Shown: positions 1 to 9,099 of the stretch, in pieces
Numbering within the stretch: position 1 is the stretch's first letter
Layout of the letters: the number at the start of each line of letters is the position of its first letter
NCBI GenBank assembly: GCA_947566075.1
Contig: CANOIM010000002.1
Coordinates: 181,905-245,904, forward strand
From: an uncultured Eggerthellaceae bacterium
GTDB taxonomy: Bacteria > Actinomycetota > Coriobacteriia > Coriobacteriales > Eggerthellaceae
DNA: 64,000 bases
Direction of reading: 5' to 3'
The notes under the pieces: model-generated
Told to the model about the DNA's origin: nothing
Seen by the model: the letters and a program-made list of their open reading frames with translations, nothing else
The model's database searches: none
Program-made: the position numbers and the translations under genes

Positions 1-29
1 GGGCGCGAAGCCCGGAGAGGCTCAGTTCG

Positions 30-983
30 ATGTCAGCTGAGGGGCTCCTGCGCGTTGTCTTCATGGGAACGCCCGGCTTCGCGGCAGACATCTTGGAAGA
101 CCTGGCACCCCAGGTGGATGTCCTCTGCGTCTATACCCAGCCTGACCGCATTCGCGGCCGAGGCAACAAGACGGTGCCTTCCCCGGTGAAGGTCAAAGCC
201 CAAGAGCTTGGATTGGCTGTGCGCACTGTCAGCAGCTTCAAAGACCCAACTTCCGTGGAGGAGCTGGCTGCCCTGGAACCTGATGTCATCTGCGTAGCTG
301 CCTTCGGTGCCATCCTGCCCAAGGCTGTCTTGGATATCGCACCTCTGGGGTGCGTGAACGTCCACGGTTCCATCTTGCCGCGATGGCGAGGAGCGGCTCC
401 TGTTGAGCGGGCTATCTTGGCAGGGGATGCCGAAGCGGGCGTCTGCATCATGCGCATGGAAGAAGGGCTTGATACGGGGGATTACTGCATCTGCCGGAAG
501 ATCCCCATCGAAGGCAGGAATGCCGAAGAGCTGACCCGTGAGCTGGCCTCTCTGGGGGCCGGGGCTCTCATCACAGCGTTGGGTCAGCTGAGGTGCGGGG
601 CCATTCGCTGGACAACCCAGGATGAGAGCCAGGTCACCTACGCCCAGAAGATCGCCAAGCATGAGCTTGATATCTCTCCTGACCAGGATGCCGCTGATGC
701 CGCTCGGCGCGTTCAAGCGTCTTCGGCAGCCCATCCATCCAAATGCATCCTGGGGGATAGGACCGTGACCGTGCTCAGCGCAAGAACGGCAGAGCCGCGC
801 GCGGTGGCTGCCCCTTCAACGGGCCAGGCCTGCTTTACTGAGGGGCGCTTGCTGCTGGGGTGTGCCGAAGGGGTGCTGGAGGTGCTCTCCTTGAAGCCCG
901 ACGGGAAGCGCGCCATGACGGCTCAGCAATTCGCCCAGGGCATGCCCGGGCTCAAAGAGGGCATCTCATGGGAGGCTCTTTGA
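30..983 (+). CDS. fmt: methionyl-tRNA formyltransferase
   Basis: Transfers a formyl group from 10-formyltetrahydrofolate to Met-tRNA(fMet) for translation initiation. The 317-residue length is normal. The N-terminal Rossmann region opens with RVVFMGTPGFA (residues 8-18). The catalytic region has N110, H112 and D148, within NVHGSILPRWRGAAP and GLDTGD. The C-terminal third is the usual tRNA-contacting OB-like domain. The gene overlaps the next one, rsmB, by 16 bp, so the two are probably translationally coupled. In many bacteria def lies just upstream, and the window may begin after it. Confidence 0.97.
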   Translation: MSAEGLLRVVFMGTPGFAADILEDLAPQVDVLCVYTQPDRIRGRGNKTVPSPVKVKAQELGLAVRTVSSFKDPTSVEELAALEPDVICVAAFGAILPKAVLDIAPLGCVNVHGSILPRWRGAAPVERAILAGDAEAGVCIMRMEEGLDTGDYCICRKIPIEGRNAEELTRELASLGAGALITALGQLRCGAIRWTTQDESQVTYAQKIAKHELDISPDQDAADAARRVQASSAAHPSKCILGDRTVTVLSARTAEPRAVAAPSTGQACFTEGRLLLGCAEGVLEVLSLKPDGKRAMTAQQFAQGMPGLKEGISWEAL

Positions 984-2338
984 GCGGAGGAACCCGCTCG
1001 CGGGGTGGTGACGCTCGGGGCTTGAGCCCTGCACGGTTGGCTGCCTCGCGCGCGCTGAAACGTGTCCAGGAAGAGGGTGCCTACGCCTCGGAGGCCATCG
1101 AAGCCCTTGTTGATGCATCGGATATGTCCGCTTCCGACAAGGCCTTCGCTGCCACCCTCGTGCGTGGAGTGGTGCGCACTCAAGGGGTCCTGGACCGGGT
1201 GCTTGACGGGTACCTTGAGAAGCCCGGACGGTTGCGCCCCGATGTGCGCCGGGCTTTGCAGATAGCGGCCTATGAGCTGCTCTTCCTGGGGAAGGAAGCG
1301 TTCTCTGCGGTGGATCAGGGGGTCAGGCTCACGGCGAAGACCGCACCCTATGCCCGTGGTTTGGCCAATGCGGTGCTGCGGAAGGTGGCCGATGCAGCCG
1401 AGGCCTTCCCTTCGGGCAGCCCCGAAGAGGATCTTGAGGCTTTCTGCTTGGGTCATGGATTCCCCTCGTGGTTAGGAGGGCTCTTGGTGGGGGATCTGGG
1501 AGCGCCTCAAGCCCGCTCGCTCATCGCAACCTCATGCATGCAGCCGCCTCTCTACCTTCATGCCTCTTCACTCAAAGGGGATCCTCAGGAACTATTGGAG
1601 AGCCTTCGCAGGGCGGCCGTCGGCTTCGAGGCGATGGAAGAGGTACCGTTCTGCATCAAGCTTGACCAGCCGAAGGATGTGGCAAGCCCCCCGGTGAGAG
1701 CGGCTATCCAGGAGGGGCGTCTGATCGTCTCGGATCTAGCAGCCCAAAGGGTTGCCTATGAATGCGTCCGCTTCGGACTGCCTCCATCGCTTCTGGAGGT
1801 GGGAGCGGGGCGGGGCACGAAGACGGTCCTCATCCAGTCATTGGCGAAGGCGCTCCAGGGTGAGCAGATACATCGCTACGTCTGCGTGGATACGGTACCT
1901 TCCAAGCGGCAGGTGCTCTTGGATAGGGCGCGCCTCTGTGGAGCGAATGTGACGGAGTGCTTGACCGCCGATGGGGCGCAGCTGGAGGAGGCTCTCCCGG
2001 ATGTTCCCTTCGGTGCTGTGCTCGTTGATGCCCCCTGTTCGGGCTTAGGCACCTTGCGGCGTCATCCGGAGATCGTCTGGCGGGTGCAGGAGGAGGCCAT
2101 CGCATCCCTTGCCGCGCTCCAAGAGCGCATCCTCAGGAGCGCTGCTCGCTTCGCCGCCCCTGGCGGCCAGCTCATCTATTCCACCTGCACGGTCACAAGC
2201 CAAGAGAACGAAGGCGTCATCACGGGCTTCTTGGCTTCACCCGAAGGCAGCCGCTTCGCCTTCCAAGGCGGCTTCCAAGTCCTCTCCAATGAAGACGGCC
2301 CTGATTCCCACTTCTGCACCGTGCTCGCATCCTCTTAG
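968..2338 (+). CDS. rsmB: 16S rRNA (cytosine-967-C5)-methyltransferase RsmB
   Basis: SAM-dependent m5C methyltransferase of 16S rRNA, cytosolic. An N-terminal NusB-like RNA-binding domain (about residues 20-150) is followed by a Rossmann methyltransferase domain. The SAM loop reads EVGAGRGTKT (about 276-285). The two catalytic cysteines are C357 in DAPCSG and C407 in STCT. The ATG at 968 was chosen because AAAGAGGG lies just upstream and the NusB domain starts soon after. The open frame extends further upstream, but only inside fmt and without family similarity. Predicted length is 456 residues, normal for the family. Confidence 0.95.
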   Translation: MGGSLSGGTRSRGGDARGLSPARLAASRALKRVQEEGAYASEAIEALVDASDMSASDKAFAATLVRGVVRTQGVLDRVLDGYLEKPGRLRPDVRRALQIAAYELLFLGKEAFSAVDQGVRLTAKTAPYARGLANAVLRKVADAAEAFPSGSPEEDLEAFCLGHGFPSWLGGLLVGDLGAPQARSLIATSCMQPPLYLHASSLKGDPQELLESLRRAAVGFEAMEEVPFCIKLDQPKDVASPPVRAAIQEGRLIVSDLAAQRVAYECVRFGLPPSLLEVGAGRGTKTVLIQSLAKALQGEQIHRYVCVDTVPSKRQVLLDRARLCGANVTECLTADGAQLEEALPDVPFGAVLVDAPCSGLGTLRRHPEIVWRVQEEAIASLAALQERILRSAARFAAPGGQLIYSTCTVTSQENEGVITGFLASPEGSRFAFQGGFQVLSNEDGPDSHFCTVLASS

Positions 2339-2355
2339 GGGGATGCGCGTCTTCG

Positions 2356-2781
2356 TCATAGCTTCGCTTGGTAGGCATCCAGGAGGATCTTCAGCTCCTC
2401 GGCGTGGGAGTGGCGCTTCTTGGTGGCCGTTCCCACGATGGCAACGGAGCGGTACTTCCCATACTTCTGGAAGAACGCGGGGATGGCCTTGCGCTGCTCC
2501 ATCTCCTTCTCATAGGCGGCGAAGTAGTCCTCGTAGGGCAGCCCGTGGTCAAGGTAGTCATCCAACAGCGTCTTGGAAGGGGAGTACTCCACGTCGTGGA
2601 CATAGTCAGCGTGCGTGATGACGCGGCAGAAGTACTCAAGGTCTTCCTGCTTCGTGAACCCGGAGAGCTGATTGGTGTTCTTCAGGCGCACATCCAACAC
2701 CAGGTCTGCCTTCCACTGGGCTATCTTGCCGAAGAATTCTTCGGCGGTGGTCTGGTAAGCGCTCAAGACGTTGATCTGCAT
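2356..2781 (-). CDS. DUF488 family protein
   Basis: A small soluble protein of 141 residues. It begins MQINVLSAYQTT and contains the DVRLKN segment near residue 30, where DUF488 proteins carry a conserved DVR or DIR motif. DUF488 proteins have no settled biochemical role. The start is fixed by AAAGGAG just upstream; the frame runs on upstream but with no conserved sequence. The gene is convergent with rsmB, leaving only 17 bp between stops. No partner is apparent. Confidence 0.85.
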   Translation of the reverse strand: MQINVLSAYQTTAEEFFGKIAQWKADLVLDVRLKNTNQLSGFTKQEDLEYFCRVITHADYVHDVEYSPSKTLLDDYLDHGLPYEDYFAAYEKEMEQRKAIPAFFQKYGKYRSVAIVGTATKKRHSHAEELKILLDAYQAKL

Positions 2782-3008
2782 AGGAGCTCCTTTCCGCTTC
2801 CGCCTCATTGTAGGAAGGCGGGATGGGCGCAGACGGGCCACCTCAGAACCGCTACGAAACCGTGACGCAGAGGCTTCAAGGGAACACCCCACCCACCCGC
2901 GCTTCGTCCCTGTCGCTCCTAGGCATTTAACCGATTGGTAACGCTTGGGCCAGCGAAGAGGAAGTAAGATATTGCGATTCATCGAACGCGGGACTAAGGC
3001 GGCATTCC

Positions 3009-3593
3009 ATGGAACCGAACATCAAAGAGATAGCGAATCGGATCTGCGCGCTTCGCGAAGATATGGGCATCTCCATGCAAGAGATGGCGGAGGCCACGGG
3101 ACGCACCCTGGAGGAATACCAGACCCAGGAAGCGGGAGAGAAGGATCTCTCCTTCACCTTCCTCTATAAGTGCGCCGATAGGCTGGGCGTGGATGTGATA
3201 GAGCTCCTCACCGGAGAGACGCCGCATCTGAGGGGCTATTCGCTCACCCGGGAGGGCAGCGGCCTTGCCATCCGTCGCCGGGCGGGCTTCGAGTACCTCC
3301 ATAAGGCCCCTCATTTCCGCCATAAGCTGGCTGAGCCCTTCTTGGTCACTGCTCCGTATCTTGAGGAAGAGCAGGACAAGCCCATCCATCTGTCCTATCA
3401 CGAGGGTCAAGAGCTGGACTACATCATCTCAGGCCATCTTCTGTTCGCCTACGAGGACCACATCGAAGAGGTCGGCCCAGGAGATGTGCTCATGTATGAC
3501 TCTGGTCGCGGGCACGGCATGATCGCCACGGGCGGTGAGCCGTGCACATTCCTCGCAGTGGTCGTCAAGCCCCAGGGAGCGGTGATTAACTAG
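3009..3593 (+). CDS. XRE-family transcriptional regulator with C-terminal cupin domain
   Basis: A 194-residue two-domain regulator. Residues about 5-62 form a Cro/CI-type helix-turn-helix (ICALREDMGISMQEMAEATG). Residues about 110-190 form a cupin barrel, with conserved motifs around SYHEGQELDYIISG and the GPGDVLMYDSGRGHG turn. In this family the cupin senses a small ligand and the HTH binds DNA near its own or neighbouring promoters. The acyl-CoA synthetase and 2-oxoacid:ferredoxin oxidoreductase genes follow directly in the same orientation, so control of that pathway is the natural inference. The ligand is unknown. Confidence 0.9.
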   Translation: MEPNIKEIANRICALREDMGISMQEMAEATGRTLEEYQTQEAGEKDLSFTFLYKCADRLGVDVIELLTGETPHLRGYSLTREGSGLAIRRRAGFEYLHKAPHFRHKLAEPFLVTAPYLEEEQDKPIHLSYHEGQELDYIISGHLLFAYEDHIEEVGPGDVLMYDSGRGHGMIATGGEPCTFLAVVVKPQGAVIN

Positions 3594-3677
3594 GTGCAGC
3601 GGGGTATCCCCGGCACCTAAAACCTTGACCTGATGGAATTGACGCTCTAGGGAACACGTGAGGTGAGAGACGAGACG

Positions 3678-5450
3678 ATGAGACGCATCAATGAGAGATT
3701 CGTGACGGAAACCTACGAAGACGGCCTTTTGACCTCCTTCGACATCCATTGCGAAGATGATTACAACTTCGGCTATGACGTCGTTGATGACATAGCCATC
3801 AATGACCCAACGCGCCGGGCAATGGTGTGGTGCAACCCTGAAGGCGAAGAGCACATCTTCACCTTCGCCGACATGAAGACGTGGTCGGACAAGACGGCGA
3901 ACTTCCTTGCCGAATGCGGGATCGGGCGCGGGGACAAGGTGCTGGTGATCCTGCGCCGTCATTATCAGTTCTGGTTCGTGGCCCTGGCCCTGGCGAAGCT
4001 GGGCGCGGTCATGGTACCGGCCACATTCATGCTCAAGGAACACGATATGTCCTACCGGCTGGTAGGGGCGGGCATCAAGGCCGTCATCGCCACGAGCGTG
4101 GGCGAGGTGGCAGATGTCGTGGACGCAGTGGTTGGCGAATGTCCCACGGTGGAGACGCTGATCCTGGTGGAACCGGGTGGGGCGGGGCTCACCGAACGTG
4201 CCGAAGACGGGACGCTGCTCGATGGGGGCCGTGGCTTCGGGCCTGGGCTCTCTGGCCCTGAGGGCATCTGTGCGCTTTCCGCTGAGCGCGAGGGGTGGCT
4301 TGACTTCAATACCGGCGTGCGCAACGCAAGCGACATCTTCGAACGTCGTGAAACGCGGGCGGCTGACCCTATGCTCATGTACTTCTCATCCGGCACCTCC
4401 GGCAACCCGAAGATGGTCCTGCACGATTCGCTCTATTCGTTGGGGCATCTCATGACGGCGAAGCATTGGCATAACGTGCGCCCTGATGGCCTTCATTTCA
4501 CCATCGCGGATACCGGTTGGGGCAAGGCGGTCTGGGGCAAGTTCTACGGCCAGTGGCTCATGGAGGCCTGTGTGCTGACCTATGACTTCGATCGCTTCCA
4601 TGCCGGTGAGATTTTGGATCTGATCGGGCGTTACAACGTCACCACGTTCTGTGCGCCTCCTACGATGTATCGCCTCATGATGCAGGAGGATCTCAGCGCA
4701 TTCAACCTCTCCTCCCTTGAGTATTCCACTACGGCCGGAGAGGCGCTCAATCCTGACCTGTTCGATTTCTGGCAAGAGCACACGGGGCTGACCATCTTCG
4801 AGGGGTTCGGCCAAACGGAAACGCCGCTCACCATCGGCAATCTGACCAACTCCACGCCCCGGCCTGGCTCCATGGGCAAGCCGGTGCCCCTCTACGAGGT
4901 GGCCATCCTGCGAGAGGATGGCACCCGCTGCGACACCGGTGAGACGGGTGAGATCTGCATCTCCATAGACCCGCACCCTGCAGGCATCATGATGGAATAC
5001 TATGCCGATCCAGAGAAGACGGCCAGCGCTATGCATGATGGCTGGTACCATACGGGAGACACGGCCTGGGCAGATGAGGACGGTTATTATTGGTATGTGG
5101 GCCGCAATGATGACGTCATCAAGTCCAGCGGTTACCGTATCGGCCCCTTTGAGATAGAAAGCGTTCTACTGGAACATGACGCTGTGAAGGAGTGTGCTGT
5201 CACCGGGGTGCCGGACGAATTGCGCGGGGCGGCGGTCAAGGCCACCATCGTCTTGGCTCCGGGGTTCACCCCCACCGATGGGCTCACCCGTGAGCTCCAG
5301 ATGTGGGTGAAATCCCAGACGGCCCCCTATAAGTATCCGCGCATCATAGAGTATGTGGAACAGCTGCCGCGCACCGTGAACGGGAAGATCCGTCGCGTGG
5401 CCATACGTGAAGCTGACGAGGAAGCCCATGTGGCAGAAGGGTTGGTGTAA
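3678..5450 (+). CDS. AMP-forming acyl-CoA synthetase, medium-chain (ACSM) type
   Basis: Adenylate-forming enzyme that activates a carboxylic acid to acyl-AMP and then to acyl-CoA. It has about 590 residues. The P-loop-like motif YFSSGTSGNPKMV lies near residue 235, the FEGFGQTE motif near 375, the YVGRNDDVIKSSGYRIGP hinge near 475, and the catalytic lysine at about K570 in NGKIRR. Overall pattern resembles medium-chain acyl-CoA synthetases more than acetyl-CoA synthetase. The ATG at 3678 follows AGGTGAG; a GTG at 3663 in the same frame is the alternative. It is followed after 4 bp by the ferredoxin subunit, so it probably works with that oxidoreductase on the same acyl-CoA. The substrate is not readable from sequence. 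Confidence 0.9.
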   Translation: MRRINERFVTETYEDGLLTSFDIHCEDDYNFGYDVVDDIAINDPTRRAMVWCNPEGEEHIFTFADMKTWSDKTANFLAECGIGRGDKVLVILRRHYQFWFVALALAKLGAVMVPATFMLKEHDMSYRLVGAGIKAVIATSVGEVADVVDAVVGECPTVETLILVEPGGAGLTERAEDGTLLDGGRGFGPGLSGPEGICALSAEREGWLDFNTGVRNASDIFERRETRAADPMLMYFSSGTSGNPKMVLHDSLYSLGHLMTAKHWHNVRPDGLHFTIADTGWGKAVWGKFYGQWLMEACVLTYDFDRFHAGEILDLIGRYNVTTFCAPPTMYRLMMQEDLSAFNLSSLEYSTTAGEALNPDLFDFWQEHTGLTIFEGFGQTETPLTIGNLTNSTPRPGSMGKPVPLYEVAILREDGTRCDTGETGEICISIDPHPAGIMMEYYADPEKTASAMHDGWYHTGDTAWADEDGYYWYVGRNDDVIKSSGYRIGPFEIESVLLEHDAVKECAVTGVPDELRGAAVKATIVLAPGFTPTDGLTRELQMWVKSQTAPYKYPRIIEYVEQLPRTVNGKIRRVAIREADEEAHVAEGLV

Positions 5451-5454
5451 GAGG

Positions 5455-5679
5455 ATGGCGAAGGGTAGGGTCATCATAGACGAAGGGTTCTGCAAGGGCT
5501 GCGGCCTTTGCGTGGATGCGTGTCCAGCGCACATCCTGGAGCTGGATCAGCAGACCATCACGCCAAAGGGCTATCATCCGGCGGTCTGCACAGATGAGGC
5601 GCTCTGCACGGGCTGCGCCACCTGCGCGCTCATGTGCCCGGATGTGGCCATCACCGTGTATCGGGAGGTGCGCGCATGA
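5455..5679 (+). CDS. 2x[4Fe-4S] ferredoxin, delta subunit of 2-oxoacid:ferredoxin oxidoreductase
   Basis: A 74-residue electron-transfer subunit with two cluster motifs, CKGCGLCVDACP and CTGCATCALMCP. It would carry electrons from the thiamine-diphosphate core to free ferredoxin. The ATG at 5455 (MAKGRVII) follows AGAGG and gives a typical subunit; the open frame extends upstream into the synthetase gene but without ferredoxin sequence. Its stop overlaps the alpha-subunit start (ATGA), a mark of translational coupling. The delta-alpha-beta-gamma order is common for Vor/Kor-type enzymes. Confidence 0.93.
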   Translation: MAKGRVIIDEGFCKGCGLCVDACPAHILELDQQTITPKGYHPAVCTDEALCTGCATCALMCPDVAITVYREVRA

Positions 5680-6740
5680 CAGACAAGACGCTCATGAAGG
5701 GCAACGAAGCCATTGCCGAAGCGGCGCTACGGGCCGGATGCCGCCATTTCTTCGGGTATCCCATCACGCCCCAGACGGAACTGGCCGCCTACATGTCCAA
5801 GCAGATGCCGCGGATAGGGGGCACCTACCTTCAGGCTGAGAGCGAGATAGCCGCCGTGAACATGCTCTATGGCGCATCTGCCGCCGGAGCCCGGGCCATG
5901 ACCTCTTCCTCAAGCCCGGGCATCTCCCTCAAGACGGAGGGCATCTCCTACATGGCGGGTGCTGACCTTCCCGCAGTGATCGTGAACGTCCAGCGGGGCG
6001 GCCCGGGGCTCGGGTCCATCCAACCTTCCCAGAGCGATTACTTCCAGGCCACCCGGGCCATGGGCCATGGTGACTTCTATCTGCCCGTGCTGGCTCCTTC
6101 CACCGTCCAAGAGATGGCCGATCTCACCTACGCCGCCTTCGACATAGCTGACGAATACCGCACACCCGTGGTCATCCTGGCCGATGGCTTGCTGGGTCAG
6201 ATGATGGAGCCGGTGGTCATGCCGGATGCGCGGGACGTGAGCTCGCTTCCCGCTAAGCCCTGGGCCACCACCGGCCACGGCCATGGGCGCGCTCACAACA
6301 TAGCCAATTCGCTCCACCTGGATCCCCAGAAGCTCTGCGAGGAGAATCAGGAGCGCTTCCAGCGCTATGAGGTGATCAAGGCGAAAGAGGTGCGGGTGGA
6401 AACGTACCTGACCGAAGACGCTGACATCGTGGTAGCGGCTTTCGGCGCGGCTGCGCGCATCGTGCGCTCGGCAGTGAACGCGGCTCGGGAGAAGGGCATC
6501 CGAGCAGGCCTCTTCCGTCCCATAACGCTGTGGCCCTATCCGGCAGAGGCGCTCAGCCAGCTGGATGCCAAGGCGTTCCTCACCGTGGAATTCAACATGG
6601 GGCAGATGGTGGAAGATGTGCGCCTGGCCGCCAACGGAGCGGCTCCCGTGAGCTTCTTCGGCAAGTGCGGCGGCGTCATCCCCACGCCAGATGAGGTGCT
6701 CCAGCAGATAGAGCAGATCGCAGAAGGGCTGGGTGAGTAG
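5676..6740 (+). CDS. vorB: 2-oxoacid:ferredoxin oxidoreductase alpha subunit (VorB type)
   Basis: The pyrimidine-binding subunit of a CoA-acylating oxidoreductase that decarboxylates a 2-oxoacid to acyl-CoA, CO2 and reduced ferredoxin. It has 354 residues beginning MTDKTLMKGNEAIAEAAL, with the diagnostic GYPITPQTE motif near residue 27 and the acidic QAESEIAAV segment near residue 52. Length and N-terminal pattern fit VorB (branched-chain 2-oxoacids) better than KorA or PorA. The substrate remains uncertain: 2-oxoisovalerate, 2-oxoglutarate and aryl pyruvates cannot be separated by eye. It overlaps the ferredoxin gene by 4 bp. Confidence 0.9.
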   Translation: MTDKTLMKGNEAIAEAALRAGCRHFFGYPITPQTELAAYMSKQMPRIGGTYLQAESEIAAVNMLYGASAAGARAMTSSSSPGISLKTEGISYMAGADLPAVIVNVQRGGPGLGSIQPSQSDYFQATRAMGHGDFYLPVLAPSTVQEMADLTYAAFDIADEYRTPVVILADGLLGQMMEPVVMPDARDVSSLPAKPWATTGHGHGRAHNIANSLHLDPQKLCEENQERFQRYEVIKAKEVRVETYLTEDADIVVAAFGAAARIVRSAVNAAREKGIRAGLFRPITLWPYPAEALSQLDAKAFLTVEFNMGQMVEDVRLAANGAAPVSFFGKCGGVIPTPDEVLQQIEQIAEGLGE

Positions 6741-6742
6741 CC

Positions 6743-7588
6743 ATGGCACAAGAGGCAATGAACGAGACCGTCGTCTTCCAGCGCCCGGATGCGCTGCTTC
6801 CCGTGGTGACCAACTATTGTCCGGGGTGCGCCCATGGCATCGTGAACCGGTTGGTGGCTGAGGTCATGGATGATCTGGATATCGAAGGGAAGACCATCGG
6901 CGTGGCTCCGGTGGGCTGTTCGGTGCTCTCCTATGACTTCTTCGGTTGTGACATGATAGAAGCGGCCCATGGGCGCGCGCCTGCGGTGGCAACCGGTGTC
7001 AAGCGCGTGCTGCCCGATCAGGTGGTCTTCGCCTATCAAGGGGACGGAGATCTGGCCTCCATCGGCATGGCGGAGACGGTCCATGCGGCCACCCGTGGTG
7101 AGAACATCACCATCATCTTCATCAACAACGCCATCTACGGCATGACCGGCGGTCAGATGGCACCCACCTCCTTGCCGAATCAGGTCACGCAAACCTCCCC
7201 CTACGGGAGGGATTCCCAAACGGCGGGCTATCCCATCCGCGTGTGCGAGCTGCTCTCCACCCTTGATGGCGTGGCCTATCTAGAGCGCGTGACCGTTGAC
7301 ACGCCAAAGCACGTGCGGGCGGCCAAGAAGGCCATCCGCCGGGCCTTCGACAATCAGATCCAAGGGGTGGGCTATTCGCTGGTAGAGGTGGTGTCCACGT
7401 GCCCCACCAATTGGAAGATGACGCCCCAGCAGGCCTTCGAATGGATGCGCCAGAACATGCTGCCCTACTACCCGCTGGGGGTCTACAAGGATGTGCAGGC
7501 CGAGGGCTTCGCCAATGCGGCAGAAGCAGCCTATGCTCGGGCGAAGGATTGCCCGATGGTGGCAGAGGCCCAGAAGGAGGGGATGTGA
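6743..7588 (+). CDS. 2-oxoacid:ferredoxin oxidoreductase beta subunit (TPP-binding)
   Basis: The thiamine-diphosphate subunit of the same complex, 281 residues. It has the conserved NYCPGCAHG motif near residue 28 and the TPP signature GDGDLASIG starting near residue 100 and ending in INN near 128. It is separated from the alpha gene by 2 bp and from gamma by 2 bp, so the four subunits are clearly one transcription and translation unit. It lacks a fused iron-sulfur domain, consistent with the separate ferredoxin subunit. Confidence 0.93.
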   Translation: MAQEAMNETVVFQRPDALLPVVTNYCPGCAHGIVNRLVAEVMDDLDIEGKTIGVAPVGCSVLSYDFFGCDMIEAAHGRAPAVATGVKRVLPDQVVFAYQGDGDLASIGMAETVHAATRGENITIIFINNAIYGMTGGQMAPTSLPNQVTQTSPYGRDSQTAGYPIRVCELLSTLDGVAYLERVTVDTPKHVRAAKKAIRRAFDNQIQGVGYSLVEVVSTCPTNWKMTPQQAFEWMRQNMLPYYPLGVYKDVQAEGFANAAEAAYARAKDCPMVAEAQKEGM

Positions 7589-7590
7589 TC

Positions 7591-8127
7591 ATGGCGCAGC
7601 AGCTCGAAGCGGTCCTGGCGGGCTTCGGTGGTCAGGGCGTGTTGTTCGCGGGCAAGGTGATCGCCTATGCTGGGCTGATAGAGGGCAGGGAAGTGTCTTG
7701 GCTGCCCTCCTACGGGCCTGAGATGCGCGGCGGCACGGCCAATTGCTCGGTCACCTTGGCCGATGACCCCATCGGAAGCCCGTTGGTCGTCCATCCCAAC
7801 GCCCTGATAGCCATGAATCAGCCCTCTTTCGACAAGTTCTTGCCCGAAGTGGCTCCTGAGGGCGTGGTGGTCTATGACAGTGTTCTCATCACTCCTGGCG
7901 AAGAGCTCAAAACAGGTTGCGGCATCCCGGCATCGAAGCTGGCTGAGGAAGCCGGACTTGACGGATTGATGAACATCGTGCTCGTGGGTGCGCTTTGGGC
8001 TAAGATGGGATTCTGCAAGCGAGAGACGCTGGATGAGGCCATAGATCGTTGTGTTCCGGCTTCCAAGGCGGCGCTCATCGAAAAGAACAAGCTTGCGTTG
8101 AAGCTGGGGATAGAGGCAGCCCAGTAG
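7591..8127 (+). CDS. 2-oxoacid:ferredoxin oxidoreductase gamma subunit
   Basis: The CoA-binding domain protein of the complex, 178 residues. It carries the family motif GFGGQGVLFAGK near residue 11 and the PSYGPEMRGG segment near residue 39, both characteristic of gamma subunits. The ATG at 7591 follows AAGGAGGGGATG at the end of the beta gene. It completes the delta-alpha-beta-gamma set, so the enzyme looks fully encoded. The upstream synthetase could either feed acyl-CoA for reductive carboxylation or recover ATP from acyl-CoA. Confidence 0.93.
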   Translation: MAQQLEAVLAGFGGQGVLFAGKVIAYAGLIEGREVSWLPSYGPEMRGGTANCSVTLADDPIGSPLVVHPNALIAMNQPSFDKFLPEVAPEGVVVYDSVLITPGEELKTGCGIPASKLAEEAGLDGLMNIVLVGALWAKMGFCKRETLDEAIDRCVPASKAALIEKNKLALKLGIEAAQ

Positions 8128-8156
8128 GCCTTCGGAGGAGAGGGGGCATCCACGCC

Positions 8157-8978
8157 ATGCTCATCTACTTCAAGAAGTACGTCATAGCCGTCTGCGCTAT
8201 CGCCATAGCCCTTCCCATCATCGCGTCCACCCTCTGGCCTCTCTTCACCGGTCAGCTCATGGGGGCCAGCATAGCTGGCCTCGTCTTCGAGTTCGCGCTG
8301 TTCGCCGTGGGGTTCCTGGTAGGCTATCAGATCTTCGAGCGGCGTGCCCAGCGCGTAGTGGATGGTTACCTCTACCTCTATAACGTGGATTGCAATCCCC
8401 AAGCCCTCATCTCCCACGGGGGTCAGCTGGCCTCTGACATCCCCTTTCCCTGCAACGCGTCAGGGGCGTGGTTCATGGATTATTTCGGCCAAGCCTGTTT
8501 GGATGTGGGAGATGCTGAGCGGGCTCGCGCCATCGAAGCGGGGCTGCGTCAAAGTGTTGCTGCAGCCAAGAAGCCTGACCAGAAGGCTGAGATCATCCTG
8601 TATCTGATCCCCCTGGTAGAGAAGCTGGGTACCTTGGATGAGGTGAAGAGCCTCATAGATGAGGCCATGGGTCTGGTGGGGGCTGGTGGCAGCCCTGAGG
8701 ATGCTCAGCGCAGGACCTATCTGGAGAATCTGCTCAAGCTGGTGGATGCGCGGCGCTCTGGCGCCTATGAGGAGCTGGTGAAGCTGGATGACTCTGTGGT
8801 GCGTGCTGGAGCCAATCCCCTGCGCATCAGGGTAGAGCATGCCTGGGATGCGGCCTCTGCCTGCTTCAAGCTGGGAGATGAGGCCGGGGAGCGCACGAAC
8901 CTCCAGTTCGTGGTGGACCATGGCGGTAGCCTGGCGCTCGTGGCCCAAGCGAAGGAGCGCCTTGCCCGTTTGGGCTGA
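8157..8978 (+). CDS. unknown membrane-anchored protein with helical repeat-like domain
   Basis: I do not recognise this 273-residue protein. Two hydrophobic helices occupy about residues 6-28 and 36-58. After them comes a cytosolic or external soluble domain of about 210 residues, rich in Ala, Leu and acidic residues, with a helical pattern resembling TPR-type repeats (for example ACLDVGDAERARAIEAGL and AASACFKLGDEAGERT). It lies 29 bp after the oxidoreductase gamma gene in the same direction, so it may be co-transcribed. The ATG at 8157 places the first helix at the N-terminus; frames upstream overlap the gamma gene. Confidence 0.75.
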   Translation: MLIYFKKYVIAVCAIAIALPIIASTLWPLFTGQLMGASIAGLVFEFALFAVGFLVGYQIFERRAQRVVDGYLYLYNVDCNPQALISHGGQLASDIPFPCNASGAWFMDYFGQACLDVGDAERARAIEAGLRQSVAAAKKPDQKAEIILYLIPLVEKLGTLDEVKSLIDEAMGLVGAGGSPEDAQRRTYLENLLKLVDARRSGAYEELVKLDDSVVRAGANPLRIRVEHAWDAASACFKLGDEAGERTNLQFVVDHGGSLALVAQAKERLARLG

Positions 8979-9099
8979 CGCTTCCAAGCGGTGCCTTCCT
9001 CTCGTCATCTGTTACGAACCCGAAACGCGATATCCCGCCCATTGGTAGCGGTTTTACCCCATAATGTCCCATACTCTATTGGAAAGAGAGAGGAAACCT

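Noticed and set aside
33..734. 233-codon frame opposite fmt
   Set aside because: Shadow of fmt on the other strand, no family resemblance or ribosome-binding site. Many similar antisense frames exist in this high-GC DNA.
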